From positions 271,181-313,574 of the forward strand of contig CAMPET010000037.1 in NCBI GenBank assembly GCA_946803715.1: 42,394 bases of DNA. Reading direction: 5' to 3'. The notes under the pieces are model-generated. The model searched no databases. It saw nothing but the letters and a program-made list of their open reading frames with translations, and was not told the DNA's origin. A program made the translations under genes and the position numbers. The stretch's first letter is position 1; every line of letters starts with the position of its first letter. This document shows positions 1 to 12,216 of the stretch, one piece after another. This DNA is from Beroe ovata. Its lineage: Eukaryota; Ctenophora; Nuda; Beroida; Beroidae.

Positions 1-20
1 TGTGTGTGTGTGTGTGTGTA
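1..20. repeat. (TG)n microsatellite at window edge
   Basis: The first bases are a pure TG run, cut by the window edge. It lies in the intron after the last visible TRPC-like exon. Confidence 0.9.
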
Positions 21-41
21 TGTTTGGTCTTGTGCCAATAC

Positions 42-2931
42 CTGTTTCTCAATGTTGCAAGACATTCTCTCAAGAGCTACGGACGGCTCCACGACTCCGT
101 TTGGGGAGGATGTCATGGATTGGGCGTCACCCTCCTCCTCCTCCCCTTCTTCCCCATGGACTGCAGCCTCACGTCTCCTCTGTGATTCTGTGTGAGGAGT
201 CGCTATAACAGTCGCTATAATGAGGTGAATGGAGGAGTTCATAAGCTGAAATCCACTTATTGACCAGACTCTCATACCTCTTTCACCTAAGCACTATTCT
301 GGAGTACCTACTTTAGATTATTCTAGAGACTCTAGATTTGGTAGGCATTCTACAGACTCTTGGGGCTCTTGATTTGGTATTCTAGAGACTCTAGATTTGG
401 TATTCTAGAGACTCTAAAATACTCTAAATTGATAACTGGAAAGCGGGGCACTCACTGGAAATGGGGAGACCTGGCCATGACTTCTTAGTGAGGTAACTGG
501 TTGCAAGGGATGCTATGAGGCCCTGCCTTTCCTCCTCACAGTCTGGTTTGAGGATCACTTTACTCTGAATGTAGTACACAAGATGGGGCTCCACTACCTG
601 AGGTTCCAAGTATCGGATGAGAAGGTTAATTGGTGCTTAATTAGAACTCAATTAAACAATATAGGTACATTAATTGCGGTTGATGGAAGAGGATTAAGTC
701 AGATGTAAGGATTTTCAGACTTTTGAACCAATCAGTAAGTATGATCAAACTTCATGAGGTGAACCTAATCAGTGTTGTCATAATATTCACCTGATCCTTG
801 CCCCCAAAGAGGGGGAATCGAGTGGAATGACCGCACACTCTGACAATTGCTTGCGCAGCAATACTGATAGGCAGGGATACGAGGTTGAGGGGAATAATGG
901 AGGGGTGAAGGAGTGAGAATTCGTGTGTGAGCTTCACTGACAGGAACTTCCACTCGCTGTCAAATCGCTTCTTTGCTTTGGTGTACTGGTAGTTAACCAT
1001 GGCAAATAGCATCATGATTAACAAGCCGGATGAGAGTACAACATAAACAGCGATAAGGATTCCCGCCATGAGGTGTGTTTTGTATTCTTTGAAATCGTTG
1101 AGGTCGACCAAACAAAAGCTGGCCCAGAAAAGTGTGGTACTGATGGCGATAAAGTGGGAAAATCTGTCTGAAATGTCTGAGGAGGTGACTTTTTCTGAAT
1201 AAACATTATATGCACTGAACACCTTGGTGATAGCAATGCTGAAAGTGAGGTTCATAATGAGGAGAATGGTAAGGAATTTGCACAGGTCCCACAGGAAATA
1301 TCGAACTGAAATGAGGATAGGTCCGAGGAATTTGGTGACCTGTAACACATAAACAAGCTGAAGGGTATGGAGGATCGTGCCCACTGCATACAGCACATCT
1401 GCTACAAATAGCAGCAGATTAATGTCCTCAGTTGCAAAGTGGGAAGTGTAGATCCTCACTCCAACCAGAGTGCCAAAGAAAAGCATATAAAAGCAATCAA
1501 ATGTCCCACGTAAGATAGAAACTTTGAATGATGTCAATCTGATAACTTTATAGTATTTCAGAAAATCTGAAACGAGTTTGCCAAGCAGCCAAACAAACCC
1601 AAGGATTTCAAGGACTGAGTGAGTTTTGCTTGCATTACCTGTGCATATAAACATCAACAAGATAAAGAAGAGGGCATGAGAAGTTACAAATGAGAAGAAG
1701 CATAAACAGGGTGATCCAATGAGCTGAATTAATTCATTTAAGTTGTTGAGATTCCCAATCACAAGCCCATAAATTAGCCAAAATGGTATCAACACAGGTG
1801 CAAGTAGCACTTTGACAACGGCTAAAAAGCGTGAGGTGCAGCTGTTATACAGTCCATCTAGTTCCCCATGCCACTGCTTCTCACAAACGGCCTGAATCCA
1901 AGGCTGGGTTAGAAATTCTTTTTCATTGTACATAAGGGCTCTCCCAAAGGTATTATCAGCATTTTTCATCGAAAGTAACAATTCTGCATCACTTGGAACT
2001 TGGCAGCAGGCAAGGAAATCCTTGGCAAATGTTTGACACTGCTTTGCAAGAAGCTGATATGCATCAGAGTGTTCAGTGCTTATTCTGGCAGCAACTAAAC
2101 AAGCTTCTTCCAAATCTAATGCAATATCAATGGGACTGTCACATGAACAGAGGACTTCTGGCTCTACCAGTTCATGGAGAGCTTCGAAGTTTGGAGGGGT
2201 TTCCTGAAGTTCCAATACACTGATCTCACTCAGTTCTAAATCAACTTTTATATTAAGCGTTTTGTAAAGATTGTGATCATTGATATTTGAAAGAACTGCA
2301 AAAGCCATCTTGATATCAGCACCTTTGGCAACTATATGTTTGATGACTTCTTGATTTCTGCACTCGAGAGCACAAACGAGTGGATGCTTTCTGGCTTGTT
2401 TATCAAGATGTTTTGATGGATTTAGCTCTCCTCCATATTCTAGCAGTAGATCAATGCATGCAATGCTGCCATTCTTCACAGCACAGCTGAAAATATCAGT
2501 ATTAGAAAACCATTAAAACTGTAGAGTTCAATACATGCAAAATATAGGTTCTCAATGAGACCTTTCTCTTGATTACCTTAATGGGGTCATTGGTTCAAGA
2601 CCCTCTGTCCTGCACAATGAATTGACATTTACAGTACCAGAGTCTAATATTGTTCTCAGCCCTGTAAATGTAAAAAATTCTTAACTGAATACTCATTCCC
2701 ACACTGATAGCATTGCCAATTGTAAACAGTGATATAAAGTCAATTGAATCAAACTAATGCAGATCAACAGGCTAGTACTGTTACTCAATTAATCAATTGC
2801 TTTATATTCTTTCTAAAAAGAGCTTTACCTTCCAATTGTCCATTGCGAGCCAACTCATGTAATGAACGAGTATTCAAATCAGCTTCAATAGCAACATAAT
2901 CTTCTTTGATTGTGGTTGAGTCTTCTGACAT
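42..2931 (-). CDS. TRPC-like cation channel, 3' end beyond the left edge
   Basis: Plasma-membrane, non-selective, usually calcium-permeable channel of the TRPC family. Proposed exons on the minus strand: 2829-2931 (start ATG 2929-2931), 2577-2661, 791-2486, 456-597, 42-187; phases agree at every junction. The N-terminal ~130 residues are ankyrin-like (SLHELARNGQLEGLRTILDS; LLLEYGGELN). A TRPC linker with a conserved Trp precedes about six hydrophobic segments. The pore-side stretch TTLFWASFCLVDL and the TRP box SEWKFLSVKL (family EWKFAR) follow. The main exon alone would stop at 752-754, but a CAG|GTGAAT donor at 785-790 joins in phase to 597 (acceptor ..CCTCAG), and A|GTGAGT at 450-455 joins 187, adding an acidic Glu-rich tail. 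The last donor (GTATTG, 36-41) leads out of the window. About 724 residues are visible. Family assignment is firm; the last two exons are inferred from phase and coding appearance. Confidence 0.85.
318..418. repeat. Short tandem repeat, ~23-bp unit
   Basis: Units resembling ATTCTAGAGACTCTAGATTT recur about four times with drift, in the intron between TRPC-like exons 456-597 and 42-187. Confidence 0.7.
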
Positions 2932-4547
2932 CTAGAAGAATGCATTTATATAAAATAACACTTCATTCACTTTTACTCATCATGACATCATCGAATCATC
3001 TCAAAGATATAAATTAGCACAATATTTCATTATTTCATAGACAAACTCCCAATCCCTATAGCCCGAATTGCAATTGATTCTCAGGAATAGAAGCCAGTGG
3101 TAAAATTGTACTGCAATTTTTGTACTACAATTTTCACACTTGCACATACATTGAATTGGATAACTATAGCAAGGATCAACTCTAATATTCACAAGATCAG
3201 AATTAGTCAAATTTGTGATCACATGACCAGAGCTGCACAATTGATTATGAGGAGCATTACAGAAAAATCTCATCTCAACCAATCCATGCAATATGATCCA
3301 GAGATGTAATGATAATAACAGATGGATAGAACTCAAGGGAAATGACACGTTCCTTTATGTGTCTTTTTAAGTCTGGCGATGCAAGACCGACCATCGGCCA
3401 TCGCATGACTTTAGGCTTAAGTTGCGCCTGCGATCACAGAATTCTTGGCACACAATAACATGGCAAACAAACTTTATTTGACCTCTGTCTTTTGCGGCCT
3501 GCGTGCACACGAGAAACGAACGTCAAATAAAATTGATACGAAATATGATTGTGGGATTTTTATAGTAACTGGCCTCAGTAACTGGCCTCAGTAACTTGCC
3601 TCAGGCCTGGTGGGATTTTTTTGCGAAGTCGGACGCAAGGAATCTTGATTCTGTTATTACGACTACAAAGTTGTCAAGTTGTGTACACACAGCAATTAAA
3701 TTGCGCGTTTCTTATTTTACTTTCACTCTGTGATCTGAAAACCACGGAAATGCGACGTGCGCGTGCGGCGCGCGCGGAGCATTTGGGTTACGTTGGCCGG
3801 CTGTCCATGTCGGTAATAGTCCTTGTTGAGAATTTCATCATGCGCACGACGCGCCGCAAATTATTTTCGCGTCAGCTGGGCCTAGCATTGCCAGGCAAGA
3901 CGCAGGCAAAATTTGGGTTGCACGTGATTTTGAAAAGTGCCCTATCTTCTGCACGATATGCTTTGTTATGTTTCATCGCATTTCGTCACGCATTTCGGTC
4001 ACGCAGCAGAGGAACATGCAAAGTGCAAAGTAAATTTCTAATTATATTGTTGGTGCATTGGTGCAGGCTAGTTGCATGATATTTTCATGTACACTGCAAA
4101 TATTTTATGCCCGCCAGACTAGGGTACAATGTACCGGGTACATGGGTGAGGAGTATTTATACTTGCTACTTGATCTGATTGAATATCAGAGTTGATTCTT
4201 GTCTATTTGACTATATTATTCTATTCTAAACTATTCAATTCAATCCCATTTTCAATGCTTAGTAAGGAGATGACAGCTGACCAGCTCTGTTCACTCCTGT
4301 GTTGTCAGTAGTTGTCTTAGGTTATCAATAATCAATAAGTATGAATGACCCTTCCACTGTTGCATGTATCAACTTATAGGTAATAAGTTGTAATTGACAA
4401 TTGGGAAGTGACAAGTAGTACTTCCTGATCCCATTGACCCTGATTGAGGTTTAGGCATGCACTCATACAATTAATTTTCAGCTCACTGGTCACTGTTGCA
4501 TTTAGGGCTATGTAAAGATCAATGGTTTTTGACAATATACTAAGGCA
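2932..4547. other. Intergenic region between divergent genes
   Basis: The TRPC-like gene (-) and the zinc-finger gene (+) are head to head about 1.6 kb apart, so both promoters should lie here. I find no convincing TATA box. The stretch holds three copies of a CTCAGTAACTGGC-like 13-mer (about 3568-3601) and a CpG/GCGCGC-rich block near 3740-3790 that resembles one at 24480-24540. The open frame at 3621-4079 has no recognisable domain and lies in this repeat-like DNA. Confidence 0.6.
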
Positions 4548-5717
4548 ATGGATGACTTGGATATAGGTGGCATTGATGAAATTCTCAAAAAGGCTGAACA
4601 GATCAGGGCAGATATCAAAAATGGGCTGAAATGCAATGAAAAGCTATCATCAAAAAGCAGAGAATATCAATGTTTTGGATGTGGTGAATACAACTGTTGG
4701 CTCTCTGCATGGTGCTTCAAATGTGGATTAACAAAGAACTCAAAGCCTGTTAGACAGGACACAAGCCAAAATCTAAAAAAAGTATCTTCATATGACTACA
4801 ATGTTTATAACACTGATCAACTGTTAGAAGACTTGAAATCAAATCAGTCAAAGAAGGTCATAACCAAACCGCGTGAAATCAATCAAACTAGACTTCCTCC
4901 AAGGGGTGAGTTGAAAGTATTTAAGTATTACAACAATGATGAAAGAAAATATACTGAGTGTGGCTCAGAGGAACCTGAGAAAAGTATCAAGTCTGCTGGT
5001 ATGTCAATGAATGAAAAAAAGTCACATGCAGAAAGTGAATCAGCTCCCGGTTCAGACATTGAGTCAGAGTTCAATATGTTCAATGACAGTGACATCATTT
5101 TGTATGACCGAGGAGAAAACAAGAAGCCAAAGAAGAAGCTAATAATCAAGCCATTAAACTCCTCTCCTGCAACTCCAGTAAAAAATGCTTGGGAGGAATC
5201 GACAACAAGGTTATCAGCAAAATCTCCCAATTTATCATCTTCCAAGTCTTACAGGCCACAATCTACAACCTGTATAAGCCCACAAAAGTCTAGTATCCAA
5301 TTTACATCCTCCAAGCGCCCAAGCTCGGCTTGTACTAGAAGAACAGTTTCATCTACCCCTTCAGTGTTTGACCGACTATATAAAAATGAAAGCAAGTCTA
5401 AAAATAGAACTGTACAAAGCTCTCCACAACTTCTCCCAAATAAAGTAAAGTTTTTAAAGACCAGTACTGTGGCATTAGCATCTGAACCACAATTGCAGTA
5501 AGTTGAATGAATCAATGACTTGAAGGCTTATTGGATAAGCAAGTTTCATGCGTCAAGTGCTCATACTCTTATCTTCAGCGTGAAATCTAATAAGGGTGAT
5601 AATAAAGCTAAGTTTGAAGAAAAGATGATAATCAACAAAGTTCTGAGAAACGATAAAAGGAAATTTGCAAAACAGGTAGATAAAGATTATATTTGTAATA
5701 TGTATTGTTTTATTTAA
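4548..5717 (+). CDS. Basic, Ser-rich protein with RanBP2-type zinc finger
   Basis: Exon 1 (4548-5498) starts at ATG 4548 with a short acidic N-terminus. A finger with pattern C-x2-C-x10-C-x2-C follows at about residues 43-61 (QCFGCGEYNCWLSAWCFKCG), matching RanBP2/NZF-type spacing; such fingers bind ubiquitin or RNA, but the ligand here cannot be told. The remainder is low-complexity, rich in Ser, Lys and Asn, probably disordered. An apparent stop directly after ..EPQLQ is the TAA inside a perfect GTAAGT donor (5499-5504). Splicing to 5579 (acceptor TTATCTTCAG) keeps frame and adds a Lys-rich segment (VKSNKGDNKAKFEEK), ending at TAA 5715-5717. That gives about 362 residues. The last exon could instead splice on at CAG|GTAGAT (5675). 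I do not recognise the gene. Confidence 0.7.
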
Positions 5718-6056
5718 AACAAATTCTACTCGTTCTCATTGGAATTTCTTAGCTTGACAATTGACTGGTATGTCAAACAACACTACCGTCAAGTTTTACC
5801 CAGAGGTTTCATATTGTATATCAGATTGATTGAAACTCAAACAGAGATGTAGATAAAGTAGGTATTCCTATCTTGAGACCAATCTTAATCAGTTCTCTCA
5901 GATGTGTTCACCGCCCCTTACCGTGAGTGGAATCAGACAGTCTCTTCCTGATAAAATGCGTGAGTGATATGACCATGATTGATTCATCATCTCTCATTAT
6001 ATCTTGTTAGAAGATCTTCCTGCCTGTACAAAATCGGTTGATCGCAGTCCTACCGC

Positions 6057-6491
6057 TCACTCCATCATCCATTTGAATCTTAGCATGAGAAGGGAGAAGG
6101 CAAGGAAAAAGTATCCTGCAATCACCATAATCTGTGTTCTGATGATGCTCAGGCATAAGATCATCTGCTCTTGTGGGTCAGGAGATATCTTGAAACCTGG
6201 AAGTGTATCGTGGTTTCATTTGGCTCACTTTATATGGATGGCAGGGAATAAGGGTAGTACTGATTCGTGTTATAGGACTGATTCATGTTATACCATATCA
6301 ATATGACTCATAGACAACGCCTCGTTGCCAATTTATAAGTTTCGGCGGACAAAATCAGGCGATAAAACGTGACTGATTCAGTCGACAACACCTACAACTC
6401 TTCATACTCACAGTATTTGGGGCGTTTGGTGATGGGGGTGTTAGTCTTGTTATTCCACTTCACCGGTCCATCATACATGTTGAGCTGCCAC
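6057..6491 (-). CDS. C-terminal exons of an unidentified membrane protein
   Basis: Two minus-strand exons join in phase. Exon 6412-6491 encodes WQLNMYDGPVKWNNKTNTPI and a basic continuation; its acceptor is TTTTTCAG and its donor T|GTGAGT (6406-6411). Exon 6057-6196 (acceptor CTTCCAG) completes a Cys codon, reads FKISPDPQEQMILCLSIIR, then a ~20-residue hydrophobic segment (IMVIAGYFFLAFSLLMLRF), and stops at 6057-6059. This suggests a C-terminal membrane anchor with a very short tail. A further candidate exon at 6816-6865 fits by phase only. The gene may continue to the coding-like exons at 8081-8420, but I could not join them. No family recognised. Confidence 0.45.
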
Positions 6492-6865
6492 CTGAAAAAT
6501 TATCATGAAGTCTTTCAAATAGGGAGGTCATTGGGATGTCTGCTCTTAGGAATTCATCTGCCTAGTATTTACCTTGCATAATATGCAATAGCTTACCAAA
6601 TAATTGCATTTCAGAGTTTATGGTATCATGCTCTAATAATTGCAAACAAAAGTAGCATCTATTATTATGCCTATATTTTGTATCAAAGTCTTGTCATGAG
6701 CTGCTAAGTCAATGACGTGGAGATGCTACTAGCCTCACTAGTAACTGCTAATAACCGTGAAAATAGGAGGAGGCTACAGCTAGAGAGTTGCAGCCTGCCA
6801 TCCTGTTTAAATTACCTGCAATGGAGACAAAATACAGCAGGGAAGTTTCGATTTCCGGGTAGGTT

Positions 6866-8080
6866 CTTATTATTATAGGAAAAGAACAGATTATTGTGGA
6901 ATGATATTTTGATATTATACCTACAAGGAATCATAATTAATTTATAGATTACAAAATATCAAATAGGTTTCTATGATCCGGAAGATACCTCTTTCTCGCT
7001 TTATATTTCCGGAGGAGTGTCCGTAGATCAAATGTCATCCCTAAATGTAAGACACTATTCTGTTCTGTCTACCAAAATCTGGGATCGTTTCCGGGGTGGG
7101 TATTTTGTCTAGTCTTGGTTATCGTAAGAGGACTCTGTTGTTTGCAAAAGCTATAATCTGATATTGTATAACAGGTTGTAAACTGAAGTTATGCCAAAAA
7201 TGCAAACGTTGCATAAGTGATAAATTCATGAGAAAGAGTATGATGTTGAATTGTGATGTAGGATTGCCTAATATCCCAAAAAGGGGACATCAAACTGAGA
7301 GAGTATGAAGGTCTCAATAATAAGATAATATGAATTAAGTATCCCCTGCGATCTTCCACAATAGCGTCTGCTGGACACTGGTTCATTGAATATGTTCCAC
7401 GATAATTATGCGAGGATTGAGTGGAAACAATGGGATAATCTTTGGGGGATGGAACAAGTTGAAACCTGACTTCACAATGAATGTTGGTACAATAAGATAA
7501 TTGATGAAAATGCACACTGAATAATGTTGGAAACATGGCAGACAATCTATTCAAGATAAGTTAGAGTCCCATTGTGTCAGGCCCCTGTAAGTAGTAAGTC
7601 AACCTCTGTATGAAGTGGAGAATTCTGAGAACCGAAAACATAAGAGTAGCGATACTGCTGTAGAGAGAAGATCTAAAGCGCTCTTCTAGATACATATAAT
7701 GGATCTATGCAGTTCAAATGAAGCTGCCGCAGATGACAATTTCAATGGCTGATTGGATATTATTCCCGAGAAACAAGTGATTACAAGAGACACGAACTTC
7801 ATTGCGACTCCTCAAACGCTATACACACATTTGTCGTTTGATCAGAACATCCCTATAGGACGATACTTTCCTATGTTAATGGCTGGATGTGGTCCTGAAT
7901 TTGGCGTGAACTCAGAAAAGCACCAAGAACCTTGTATGTTGTGACAGATAAACTCCTCGCGATAGTTACGTAACACTGTTCAGAAAACCCTTTGTGGAGA
8001 TCAACCTTAGGCTAGGTGGGTACCAATACGGTAACCATTGGGCTGCATAGGTCACCCTTTAAGCAAGAGCCCAGAAATAC
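6866..8080. other. Unresolved stretch between putative exons
   Basis: Probably intronic if 6057-6491 and 8081-8420 are one gene. Minus-strand pieces near 7380-7500 (VPSPKDYPIVSTQSS) and 7870-7930 (TPNSGPHPAINIGKYRPIG) look mildly protein-like, but I could not give them matching splice sites and phases. Confidence 0.3.
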
Positions 8081-8420
8081 CTCTAGAAAATTTGTCAATT
8101 TGGCAACAGAAGCCTTCATCTTTGGCAGTTCTCTGCAAAACCACAATCTCATAATAGGTACCACTCTCTGCACTCCACAAGGGAAATGAAACTGTCGGCC
8201 CTCGGCGGAACAAATTGTCGACATGAAGGAAATTATATCCTACCACTGCATTTCTTCCCACCAGGACCCCAATGCCTACAGTTGTAATGACCTGGAATGT
8301 AAAATCATATCTTACTTTTTGAAGAGCATCTTGTCTTTGGTAAACGAGTAGCGCCGAGTCATCGAACAAAACGAGATATAAAAAGATATTATGTACAGTC
8401 GAAAATCTTCAAAATTATAA
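8081..8420 (-). CDS. Coding-like exons of an unidentified gene
   Basis: Two exons join in phase 0 on the minus strand. The upstream one ends at donor CAAAAA|GTAAGA (about 8310-8320) and encodes LVLFDDSALLVYQRQDALQK; its 5' end near 8410 is uncertain. The second, 8081-8291 (acceptor TTTACATTCCAG, donor G|GTATTT), encodes about 70 residues beginning VITTVGIGVLVGRNAVVGYN and containing SFPLWSAESGTYYEIVVLQR. Codon composition, good splice signals and phase agreement support real coding sequence. I recognise no domain. It may belong to the same gene as 6057-6491. Confidence 0.35.
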
Positions 8421-10849
8421 TAAGGAAAGTTATCTATATATATTTGCAGGTATATAATATGGTTATTGCCGCTAAGCAACAAAAAACGTCCGTATTCCAA
8501 CTGTTTACTAGAGAGTACGATGGAAAATATATACAGATCGCTTTCAGAACACTTTCATATGTTTTCCTCATCAAGAGAGGAGTAATTTATGTTTCAAAAG
8601 TCCGAAATCCTGCCATTATTTGTAACCAGGAAACGCTCTATGCAGCTCACACGTGCTTCCAAAAGATCATGTGTCCTGGTGTTTGTGTTTTTTTTTCATA
8701 TAATATTACTCCGAAATTGTCAGGAACTATTCAAGATGATGGACTGATCATGATATATATATTTCGGTCATCATTAGTTCTGAACTGGTACTCTATCCGG
8801 ACACTATGGAAGTGCTCCTCGACTCGGGCGACGTATGTGGTATGTTCAAATCAGTCTCTAAATAGTAGCTATAAACTACAGTTATATGCTGTATTTATAT
8901 GCATGCTATTTATCTTCCTTCGATACTGCACTGCAAAAAGTTAAATCAGTCCCTGGTCGTCTACGAGTTTCGGTATACTACCATCGATTATCCTCTTCCT
9001 TACCTTGACTTCAATTATACCGTTGTTGAAAAAAAACAGAGGAAGATAATGCAACTTCGATAGTTAGACTTCAGAGTTCAGACCTATTCTGGTTCACTCA
9101 TGACCCGTAGTATCTTAGTATGGGAAAGGATCCCATCAACTGTTATAATCCCTGTTTTTCAATCTGGTGTCCGGCGCCTTCCTGAACAGATCATCTTTAG
9201 AGGACTGGCTGTGTTGCTCCCTGTATTGTTCAACTGTATATCAAAGTGTTATTCCTCAACTCCTAACTGAAGTTTAGTCTTTAAATGAACTCGCCAAATT
9301 AGGAACAAAAGAGATGATAAAGATAAAGTTGATAAGAGTAGATTGCATAACGTGTGGATCAATTGAAACCTTGTGTTATAATTTATGAATTATTGCTATT
9401 CACGATATTATAGTCCGTGTGACTAAGGGCTAGGGGGAAGGTAATTCCTTCAGTTGAGGTGAATGATATGATATGTTCCCATGTATGCTAGGATGATACA
9501 TTTTATGAAGCATATCATGGTGGAAAAGAACTCTCGGAGATGATCTATTTGAATATGAAATTGTTCATTATGATGACATATAATGGTTTCTCATTATAAC
9601 AGACTGGAACAACAGCACCACGACAGAATAATATTATGGAGTAGGAAAAAAGAGCCAATGAGAGCACTGTAGACAGGAACACAGCACGTGCAGACAGAAA
9701 AATGCCACATCGTGGGAAAATTCATGTAAGAAAAATGTGCAGGACTTATCCAGGACTGAAAACTCTAATTCGATAGCTGCGAGGAACCAAACCTATTGAA
9801 AGATTGAGTTTTATACAACAGTGCAATCGTGGAAACGTCAATCCAAGATCGAGGAGCATCCAAAAGGAACAATGAACAAACATGGATGATAGGAAATTAC
9901 AATTGCCTGCAGTTGAAGCAGAAAAAAGCGCAATTTACTCATAATGAGAGTCCGTAATGGAAATAACATGGACTTTTTGACGCGACGTAAGCTGCAATAG
10001 AATAGGTACTGGTGAACTCGATCGAAACTACATCTTTGTGCGTCGCAGTTACGATGTTTAGATACGAGAAAAGTAAAACAATAGATCCGGGAATATTCGT
10101 CCAAAGATATGGACCTTGCTCCAACAAAGCGAAATTCCAGTTGATAGTGTGTTTGTAACTCGGGTAAAATTGACAAATTCTGCCGAAGATTGTGTCATAC
10201 GGAGATAAAGATAAAGACAAGAGGCCCCACCCAACGTCAAGATGTCTACAGAATCAGATCGTCGAGACTAAGTCAGATAATCAATGTCGAAATTTAATCA
10301 TGATGAATATTTCCTAATCCCAAGAATTGAATGCGTTGTAATCCCCGACCCCTTTGACTTCATTTCTGATCCAGTTCAGAAGATGCTTATTGTAGGGAAG
10401 TGGTTACACGCCGGCGCTTACTTGTTGCCCTCTCTCAAGGGAACGCCGCGCAAATGTATGCACGTGACGAATTAATCGATTAATGTAAGTTGGTAGGTAC
10501 GAATTACGGAGAACTTTGATAGTGGAACTCTATATGATACGGCAATTTTTGACAAAGTTTATTGCATTCCCTATGAAAATATGACATGATGACGGACCAA
10601 AGTGAAAGTGTCACCCTATGACAAGTATCATGACAAGTTACTTCATTAAACTGCAACTTCATAAATAATAGATAGTGTTAATATGTACCCTTCTATGTGT
10701 TTGTGCGTCTATGTGCGTGTTTTTATGTGTTTGTGTTTGTATGTGGGGTGGTTGCATCATCATCACAAATACTTAAGTGGTTGTCAACCGAAATTGTCAA
10801 ATGATGTACATTATTATAGTACCCACAGCAAGTGAGAGTGCAAGTCATT

Positions 10850-10910
10850 GTATGTGTGTGTTTGTGTGTGTATGTGTGTGTGTGTGTATGTGTATGTGTG
10901 TGTGTGTCTT
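10850..10910. repeat. TG-rich microsatellite
   Basis: Imperfect (TG)n with interspersed TATG and TTTG units. Confidence 0.85.
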
Positions 10911-11219
10911 TAAAAACTTGCTTACAAATTGATCAATTTAAAGAATCATCTACAAAGAATCAGTTTTTCGCCTTAATTTGATCGAATTGATGCTCTGATG
11001 TTAATTCGGCGTTTTTGATGGCACTTTTAGGTGCGTTATGAAATATTGTCGGCATAAGCAAATTATAAGCGAAACTTGCCGCAAATTGGTGGTACGAAAT
11101 GCAAATATATCCAACTCTATTTGCAGGGATTCATGAAGTATATGTTTTGTGGTAACAGCATTAGCCTCAACTCACTCTCAACTTCATTGTATTCCAGTAC
11201 CTATCCCGACTCTTACCAC

Positions 11220-11440
11220 AGATTATTTCTGTCTGTATCTGTGTTAATCTGTGTTAATCTGTGTTTGTCATGTGTGTCTATCTGTGTGGGTGTGTGTCTA
11301 CTGTCTATCTGTGGGATCGTGTCTGTCTGTTTCTGTTTCTCCGTTTGTGTCTGTCTGTCTGTGTTTGTATGCGTGTGTGTGTATGCTTGTATGTGTATTC
11401 GTGCGTCTATTTGTGTGTCTGCGTCTCTGTGCACGTGTCC
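11220..11440. repeat. Degenerate TCTGTG/TGTGTC repeat
   Basis: A long simple-sequence tract built from CTGTGT, CTGTCTG and TGTGTGT units. It creates overlapping open frames on both strands rich in Cys/Val or Thr/His, which are composition artefacts. Confidence 0.85.
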
Positions 11441-12216
11441 ATGACTGTAATATTATGAATGTTGATCTTGTGTGTTTCTCTGTTTTATTGTAAGTTGTAG
11501 CACGAATTTGATGAATAAGCTCATACAGTCGATAATATCTGACTCTGTGAGTCTATGGCAGATGCTTGTTAGGTCCTCTGAAAGAGTAGCTCCTGAAGGT
11601 GGAAATATTATGAAGGAGTAAGAAATGGGATTGAAGACATCTATTTGTTTTTGCGAAGCCTTGTGATAAGTTAGAGTGATTAATAGGTATAACAATTAGA
11701 AATTGCAGTGAATAGTGATGTCGTTATTTGTTCACTAATTGTGTAAGCGTCTTGCGATCTTCCATAACTAAAACATCAGCTTTTTTCATACAATGCTGAT
11801 ATCATAGCGCATAAGAATTTCTAAGAATCATTGTAACGCTCCATTGAAAAGCTCCAATGATGTACGTGTCACCTTATGCATGTGGGATTACAGTAAATTG
11901 TGATATACAGTACTGTGCGTCTTGCCGTCATCATGGATTATCATATACGCTTCTAACTTGTGACATCTGATTGGAGTCGTCATCCAAGCAAATCCTCAAT
12001 AATAAGTATTTTGCTTTCCAGTGAAAAGTTTTCACATGATAAAAAATATTTGACATGTGACAAGAGAAGAACAATAATAATTGTAAGAATATCCACTCGG
12101 CGTACAGCTACAATTAACTTGAATATCAAGTGTTCAGGAAACTAAAATTTTTCTGCACACCAATCAAATCGACATAACGCCCAAATGGGATATCGACAAA
12201 GAGTTTATTGTCCAGT

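Larger units (their letters stand above)
8421..12216. other. Gene-poor stretch with TG-rich tracts
   Basis: No gene can be supported. At 9900-10220 all three minus frames stay open for 60-110 codons, so low stop density, not coding, is the simplest reading. TG-rich tracts occur at about 10685-10745, 10850-10910 and 11220-11440. Confidence 0.4.

Noticed and set aside
752-790. TGA at 752 as the true end of the TRPC-like protein
   Set aside because: Kept only as an alternative: the preceding in-phase donor and two downstream phase-matched exons favour splicing over it.
3621-4079. 152-codon plus-strand open frame
   Set aside because: Lies in a CpG-rich repeat-like block shared with 24.4 kb; Arg/Ala-rich translation reflects GCGC composition.
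8444-8944. 166-codon plus-strand open frame
   Set aside because: No domain, no splice context, unlike coding composition; one frame of this length is expected by chance in a window this size.
9838-10240. Three overlapping minus-strand frames, one hydrophobic
   Set aside because: All three frames are open, so there is no way to prefer one; no matching splice sites or family.
11076-11493. Overlapping Cys/Val-rich and Thr/His-rich frames
   Set aside because: They follow directly from the TG/CTGTGT simple repeat and occur in several frames and both strands at once.
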